Below, in pieces: positions 59,201 to 64,000 of a stretch of DNA of 64,000 bases. This stretch comes from DASQZT01 sp963728965 (GTDB lineage Bacteria > Acidobacteriota > Terriglobia > Bryobacterales > Bryobacteraceae). Every line of letters begins with the position of its first letter. Within the stretch, counting starts at the first letter, position 1. The position numbers and the translations under genes were made by a program. The stretch is taken from the NCBI GenBank assembly GCA_963728965.1, contig CAVSMH010000008.1:434001-498000 (forward strand), given 5' to 3'. The notes under the pieces are model-generated. The model saw only the letters and a list, made by a program, of their open reading frames with translations, searched no databases and was not told the DNA's origin.

Positions 59201-62200
59201 CTAGCCACCCTTCCCGGTGGGATGACAGGAGTAACAGCTCGTGCCGTTGTAGACGAAATTCTTCACTCCCGAATGAGTTTTGGTGACGCTGGTCTGATTA
59301 CTGTGCTGATGGCAAACGATGCAGGAGAAGACCGTGTAATTCGCCGGGTTGGTGTGGCAATCGGCGCAGGTCGTCCATTTGCCCTTGTGGGTGCCGCTGT
59401 AGATGGGGAACCACGTGTGGTTGAAAGTGGCCCCGCTGAAGCTGGTGGTGGTGTGGCATGTGTCGCAGGTGGTGGGGAACCCGGCCGCGACATGATTCGG
59501 ATCGGTGACGCCGGTGTAATCCGCCTTGTGGCAACTGTAGCAATCCTTGGGCGTCCCTTTGAAGACACTATTGACGTGGCAGGAGGCGCAAGCCACCGAG
59601 GTGTGGGCGCCGGTGAGCGGGAACGCCGTGGTGGCGTGATTGAAGGTGGCGCTGGTGAAATTGGTGGTGCTGTGGCAGATGGAGCAATCGGTGGGGAATC
59701 CGGCCGATTTGTGGTTGGGGTTGGTGGTGTTGTTGTAGTCGGTCAGGTGGCAGTTGGCGCAGGCGGTGCTGGCCGTGTTCAGCGTGTAATTGCCGTTCAC
59801 GTGGCACTGGGCGCATTGCGCGCTGGTGTGGGCGCCGGTGAGGGTGAAGCCGGTGGCGGCGTGATTGAAGGTTGCCCCGGCGAAGGAGGTAGTGGTATGG
59901 CAGCCGGAGCAATCGGTGGGGAAGCCGGCGGTTTTGTGGCTGGGGTTGGTGGTGTTGTTGTAGTCGGTCAGGTGGCAGGAAGCGCAGGCGGTGTTGGCGG
60001 ACGTCAGGCTGTAGTTGCTGTTCACGTGGCACTGGGCGCATTGCAGGCTGGTGTGGGCGCCGGTGAGAGTGAAGCCGGTGGTGGCGTGATTGAATGTCGC
60101 TCCCTTGAAGGCCGTGGTGTTATGGCAGAGGGTGCAATCCTGCGGGAAGGCGGCGGCCTTGTGGTTGGGGTTGGTGGTGTTGTTGTAATCCGTCAGGTGG
60201 CAGCTCACGCAGGTGGTGGCGAGTCCCTTATAGACGTTGTTGACGTGGCAGGTGGCGCAGGCAACGCTGGTGTGCGCGCCGGTCAGGGGGAAGGTAGTGG
60301 ACGTGTTGTGGTTGAACGTAGAGGGCTTGAAGGCCGTGGTGTTGTGACAGATGGTGCAGTCGGTGGGGAATCCGGCCGATTTGTGGGCTGGGTTGGTGGT
60401 GGCGTTGTAGTCCGTGAGGTGGCAGGAGGCGCAAGCGGTGTTGGCGGCAGTCAGGCTGTAGTTGCCGTTCACGTGGCACTGGGCGCACTGCGCGCTGGTG
60501 TGGGCGCCGGTGAGGGCGAAGCCGGTGGTGGTGTGATTAAACGTGGCGCCCTTGAAGGCGGTGGTGTTGTGGCACAGGGTGCAGTCCTGCGGGAAGGCGG
60601 CTGCTTTGTGATTGGGGTTGGTGGTGTTGTTGTAATCCGTGAGGTGGCAGGAGGCGCAGGCGGTGTTGGCGGTAGTGAGGCTGTAATTGCCGTTCACGTG
60701 GCACTGCGCGCACTGGGCGCTGGCGTGGGCGCCGGTGAGGGCGAATCCGGTGGTGGTGTGATTGAAGGTGGCGCCCTTCCACTGGGTGGTGTTGTGGCAT
60801 CCGGTGCAATCGGTGGGGAAGCCGGCCGATTTGTGGGCGGGGTTGGTGGTGGCGTTGTAGTCCGTTAGGTGGCACGACGCGCAGGCCGTGTTGGCCGCGG
60901 TGAGGCTGTAATTGCCGTTCACGTGGCACTGCGCGCACTGGGCGCTGGTGTGGGCGCCGGTGAGGGCGAAGCCGGTGGTGGTGTGATTGAAGGTGGCGCC
61001 CTTGAAGGCCGTGGTGTTGTGGCACAGGGTGCAGTCCTGCGGGAAGGCGGCGGCCTTGTGGTTCGGGTTGGTGGTGTTGTTGTAGTCGGTGAGGTGGCAG
61101 GAGGCGCAGGCGGTGTTGGCGGTAGTGAGGCTGTAATTGCCGTTCACGTGGCACTGCGCGCACTGGGCGCTGGTGTGGGCGCCGGTGAGGGTGAAGCCGG
61201 TGGTGGTGTGATTGAAGGTGGCGCCCTTCCACTGGGTGGTGTTGTGGCATCCGGTGCAATCGGTGGGGAAGCCGGCCGATTTGTGGGCGGGGTTCGTAGT
61301 GTTGTTGTAATCGGTGAGGTGGCAGGAGGCGCAGGCCGTGTTGGCGGTAGTGAGGCTGTAGTTGCCGTTCACATGGCACTGCGCGCACTGGGCGCTGGTG
61401 TGGGCGCCGGTGAGAGTGAAGCCGGTGGTGGTGTGATTAAACGTGGCGCCCTTGAAGGCCGTGGTGTTGTGGCACAGGGTGCAGTCCTGTGGGAAGGCGG
61501 CGGCCTTGTGGTTGGGGTTGGTGGTGTTGTTGTAATCCGTGAGGTGGCAGGAGGCGCAGGCGGTGTTGGCGGTAGTGAGGCTGTAATTGCCGTTCACGTG
61601 GCACTGCGCGCACTGGGCGCTGGTGTGGGCGCCGGTGAGGGTGAAGCCGGTGGTGGTGTGGTTGAAGGTGGCGCCCTTGAAGGCGGTAGTGTTGTGGCAG
61701 AGGGTGCAATCCTGCGGGAAGGCGGCGGCCTTGTGGTTGGGGTTGGTGGTGTTGTTGTAATCCGTCAGGTGGCACGACGCGCAGGCCGTGTTGGAGGTGG
61801 TGAGGTTGTAGTTGCCGTTCACGTGGCACTGTGTGCACTGCGCCTTAACATGGGCGCCGGTTAGGGCGAATCCGGTGGTGGTGTGGTTGAAGGTCGCGCC
61901 CTTCCACTGAGTGGTGTTGTGGCACCCGGTGCAATCCTGCGGGAATCCGGCGGCCTTGTGGTTGGGGTTGGTGGTGTTGTTGTAGTCCGTGAGGTGACAG
62001 GAGGCGCAGGCCGTGTTGGAGGTAGTCAGGTTGTAGTTGCCGTTCACGTGGCACTGGGCGCACTGGGCGCTGGTGTGGGCGCCGGTGAGGGCGAAGCCGG
62101 TGGTGGTGTGATTAAAGGTTGCGCCCTTCCACTGAGTGGTGTTATGGCACCCGGTGCAATCGGTGGGAAAGCCGGCCGATTTGTGGGCTGGGTTGGTGGT

Positions 62201-64000
62201 GGCGTTGTAGTCCGTGAGGTGGCAGGAGGCGCAGGCGGTGTTGGCGGTCGTGAGGCTGTAGTTGCCGTTGACGTGGCACTGCGCGCACTGGGCGCTGGTG
62301 TGGGCGCCGGTGAGGGTGAAGCCAGTGGTGGTGTGATTAAAGGTGGCACCCTTGAAGGCCGTGGTGTTGTGGCACAGAGTGCAGTCCTGCGGGAAGGCGG
62401 CTGCTTTGTGATTGGGGTTGGTGGTGCCGTTGTAATCGGCCAGGTGGCAGGTGGCACAGGCGGCGCTCGTCAGGGCGTAGTTGTTATTGACGTGGCACTG
62501 CGCGCACTGGGTGGTGGTATGGGCGCCGGTGAGGGCGAAGCCGGTGGAGGTGTGGTTAAAGGTCGCGCCCTTGAAGGCAGTGGTGTTGTGGCAACCGGTG
62601 CAGTCGGTGGGGAACCCGGCGGTCTTGTGGTTGGGGTTGACCGTCTTGTTGTAGTCCGACATGTGGCAAGAGGAGCACGCTGAGTTAGCCGAGGTCAGGG
62701 CGAAATTGTTGTTGGTGTGGCACTGGGCGCACTGCACGGCGGCGTGCGCCCCAGTAAGGGGAAAACCCGTGGTGGTGTGATTGAACGTCGCGCCCTTCCA
62801 CTGGGTGGTGTTATGGCAGCCCGTGCAATCGGTGGGGAAGCCGGCGGTCTTGTGGTTGGGGTTCACCGTGGCGTTGTAGTCGGTCAAATGGCAGGAGGCG
62901 CAGGCGGTGTTGGCTGCCGAGAGGGTGTAGTTGCCGTTGACGTGGCACTGGGCGCACTGCGCGGTGTTGTGCGCGCCGGTGAGGGCAAAACCCGTGGTGG
63001 TGTGATTGAACGTAGCGCCCTTCCACTGGGTGGTGTTGTGGCAGCCCGTGCAATCGGTGGGGAAGCCGGCGGTCTTGTGGTTGGGGTTCACCGTGGCGTT
63101 GTAGTCGGTCAAATGGCAGGAGGCGCAGGCGGTGTTGGCTGCCGAGAGGGTGTAGTTGCCGTTGACGTGGCACTGGGCGCACTGCGCGGTATTGTGCGCG
63201 CCGGTGAGGGCAAAACCCGTGGTGGTGTGATTGAACGTAGCGCCCTTCCACTGGGTGGTGTTGTGGCAGCCCGTGCAATCGGTGGGGAAGCCGGCGGTCT
63301 TGTGGTTGGGGTTCACCGTGGCGTTGTAGTCGGTCAAATGGCAGGAGGCGCAGGCGGCGGTGGTGATGCTGTAGTTGCTGTTGACGTGGCACTGCGCGCA
63401 CTGCACGGTGGTGTGCGCGCCGGTGAGGGCAAAACCCGTGGTGGTGTGATTGAACGTCGCGCCCTTCCACTGGGTGGTGTTGTGGCAGGCGGTGCAATCG
63501 GTGGGAAAGCCGGCAGCCTTGTGGTTGGGGTCGGCCGCGCTGTTGAAGTCGCTCAGGTGGCAGGAGGCGCAGGCGGCGGTGGTGATGCTGTAGTTGCTGT
63601 TGACGTGGCACTGCGCGCACTGCACGGTGGTGTGCGCGCCGGTGAGCGCAAAACCCGTGGTGGTGTGATTGAACGTCGCGCCTTTCCACTGGATGGTGTT
63701 GTGGCAGGCGGTGCAATCGGTGGGAAAGCCGGCAGCCTTGTGGTTGGGGTCGGCCGCGCTGTTGAAGTCGCTCAGGTGGCAGGAGGCGCATGCCGTATTG
63801 GCCGTGGTCAGGGTGTAGTTGTTATTGACATGGCACTGGGCGCACTGCGCGGTGGTATGGGCGCCGGTGAGCGTAAAGCCGGTGGTCGAATGATTGAAGA
63901 CCGCGCCTTTCCACTGGATGGTGTTGTGGCAGCCGGTGCAATCGGTGGGGAAGCCGGCGCTCTTGTGATTGGGATTGACCGCGGTGTTGTAGTCGGTGAG
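59201..64000 (-). CDS. Giant multihaem c-type cytochrome, cut by window edge (at least 64 haem sites)
   Basis: The frame is open to the window edge: 1599 residues are visible and the N terminus is missing. The protein is a tandem array of 73-76-residue modules. Each has three haem-attachment motifs, in order CAQCHVN, CASCHLTDYN and CTGCHNTT or CTLCHNTT. Nineteen complete modules after residue 125 of the visible part give 57 motifs, the partial and full modules before them give 4, and a 57-residue C-terminal tail adds 3 (CADCH, CIVCH, CYSCH): 64 in all. Every complete module also has exactly three other conserved histidines (NPNHK, FNH and LTGAH), enough to complete bis-His ligation of all three haems. 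The modules fit the cytochrome c3/doubled-CXXCH class. An exported protein, probably at or outside the outer membrane, is expected. The barrel gene follows 4 bases downstream. Confidence 0.95.
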   Translation of the reverse strand, partial: LTDYNTAVNPNHKSAGFPTDCTGCHNTIQWKGAVFNHSTTGFTLTGAHTTAQCAQCHVNNNYTLTTANTACASCHLSDFNSAADPNHKAAGFPTDCTACHNTIQWKGATFNHTTTGFALTGAHTTVQCAQCHVNSNYSITTAACASCHLSDFNSAADPNHKAAGFPTDCTACHNTTQWKGATFNHTTTGFALTGAHTTVQCAQCHVNSNYSITTAACASCHLTDYNATVNPNHKTAGFPTDCTGCHNTTQWKGATFNHTTTGFALTGAHNTAQCAQCHVNGNYTLSAANTACASCHLTDYNATVNPNHKTAGFPTDCTGCHNTTQWKGATFNHTTTGFALTGAHNTAQCAQCHVNGNYTLSAANTACASCHLTDYNATVNPNHKTAGFPTDCTGCHNTTQWKGATFNHTTTGFPLTGAHAAVQCAQCHTNNNFALTSANSACSSCHMSDYNKTVNPNHKTAGFPTDCTGCHNTTAFKGATFNHTSTGFALTGAHTTTQCAQCHVNNNYALTSAACATCHLADYNGTTNPNHKAAAFPQDCTLCHNTTAFKGATFNHTTTGFTLTGAHTSAQCAQCHVNGNYSLTTANTACASCHLTDYNATTNPAHKSAGFPTDCTGCHNTTQWKGATFNHTTTGFALTGAHTSAQCAQCHVNGNYNLTTSNTACASCHLTDYNNTTNPNHKAAGFPQDCTGCHNTTQWKGATFNHTTTGFALTGAHVKAQCTQCHVNGNYNLTTSNTACASCHLTDYNNTTNPNHKAAAFPQDCTLCHNTTAFKGATFNHTTTGFTLTGAHTSAQCAQCHVNGNYSLTTANTACASCHLTDYNNTTNPNHKAAAFPQDCTLCHNTTAFKGATFNHTTTGFTLTGAHTSAQCAQCHVNGNYSLTTANTACASCHLTDYNNTTNPAHKSAGFPTDCTGCHNTTQWKGATFNHTTTGFTLTGAHTSAQCAQCHVNGNYSLTTANTACASCHLTDYNNTTNPNHKAAAFPQDCTLCHNTTAFKGATFNHTTTGFALTGAHTSAQCAQCHVNGNYSLTAANTACASCHLTDYNATTNPAHKSAGFPTDCTGCHNTTQWKGATFNHTTTGFALTGAHASAQCAQCHVNGNYSLTTANTACASCHLTDYNNTTNPNHKAAAFPQDCTLCHNTTAFKGATFNHTTTGFALTGAHTSAQCAQCHVNGNYSLTAANTACASCHLTDYNATTNPAHKSAGFPTDCTICHNTTAFKPSTFNHNTSTTFPLTGAHTSVACATCHVNNVYKGLATTCVSCHLTDYNNTTNPNHKAAAFPQDCTLCHNTTAFKGATFNHATTGFTLTGAHTSLQCAQCHVNSNYSLTSANTACASCHLTDYNNTTNPSHKTAGFPTDCSGCHTTTSFAGATFNHAATGFTLTGAHTSAQCAQCHVNGNYTLNTASTACANCHLTDYNNTTNPNHKSAGFPTDCSICHSTTNFTSATFNHATTAFPLTGAHTSVACASCHVNSVFKGTPKDCYSCHKADYTGVTDPNHVAAGFPTTCDTCHTTTSFSGATFNHTWFPIYSGTHKGKWTTCADCHTNPANYTVFSCIVCHQHSNQTSVTKTHSGVKNFVYNGTSCYSCHPTGKGG
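59375..64000. repeat. Tandem array of 219-228-bp coding repeats in the cytochrome gene
   Basis: About 20.7 units lie head to tail in frame. The most regular part has an exact 225-base period: the same 10-mer CCGTGCAATC recurs at 62821, 63046 and 63271. Neighbouring units are near identical in DNA. The units closest to the 3' end of the gene (59375-60300) are the most diverged. The array runs on past the window. Confidence 0.95.

Noticed and set aside
59141..62683. Three long plus-strand open frames rich in Gly and Val (59141-60868, 60869-61864, 61883-62683)
   Set aside because: They are exact antisense mirrors of the cytochrome repeats; the repeat period and the lack of stops make them open by composition. 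The minus strand has the haem motifs.
59375..64000. CRISPR-like periodic array
   Set aside because: The period is about 225 bp, there are no unique spacers, and the whole array is one coding frame.

Overview
The window is GC-rich, gene-dense bacterial chromosome with no insertion sequence, phage gene, integrase or CRISPR array that I can see. The gene set suggests a soil-type acidobacterium of the Bryobacter/Solibacter kind: a DUF2934 protein, a secreted tricorn-like S41 protease, a TPR lipoprotein, a YCF48-like propeller, a MEDS-domain protein and very large multihaem cytochrome c repeats. This placement is inferred from gene content; there is no rRNA or other taxonomic marker. The only RNA gene is one tRNA-Cys.

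Layout. 1-2.7 kb: the end of a hybrid histidine kinase, a MEDS-domain protein and a small secreted protein. 2.7-10 kb: glycan and trehalose chemistry (GH13 enzyme, inositol-monophosphatase-type phosphatase, membrane protein, TreY) and a DUF2934 protein. 10-14 kb: three tightly packed plus-strand genes, namely a DapA-fold protein that lacks the Schiff-base lysine, a secreted esterase and a PLP decarboxylase. 13.9-19.3 kb: Pal, a NarX/NarL-type two-component pair, an aminotransferase and pyruvate kinase. 19.5-26 kb: tRNA-Cys, glucuronate isomerase, tricorn-like protease and malate synthase. 26-32.7 kb: a compact minus-strand operon with two acetyl-CoA hydrolase/transferase paralogues around a 2-oxoacid:ferredoxin oxidoreductase (ferredoxin, alpha, beta-gamma fusion) and alanine dehydrogenase. 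32.9-43 kb: a VOC protein, a YCF48-like propeller, a Tat-exported sugar isomerase, an HpaI-type aldolase, RsgA, a long TPR lipoprotein and a CoA-transferase III/acyl-CoA ligase pair. 43-47.6 kb: a four-gene DevABC/TolC-type export operon. 47.8-51.7 kb: a STAS protein coupled to a double-GAF sigma-54 activator, convergent with a second sigma-54 activator.

52-64 kb is the most striking part. A minus-strand cluster begins with a giant c-type cytochrome that runs off the window. It has 64 CXXCH motifs in about 21 tandem modules, and each complete module also has three conserved extra histidines. Downstream follow a predicted outer-membrane beta-barrel, a secreted protein, a five-helix b-type cytochrome with two H-x13-H pairs, two membrane-anchored iron-sulphur flavoproteins that share an unusual CxxHxxC cluster motif, and a TPR protein. 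Together these look like a complete path from NAD(P)H or ferredoxin through the inner membrane and across the outer membrane. I interpret it as an extracellular electron-transfer locus of porin-cytochrome type with an exceptionally long haem wire.
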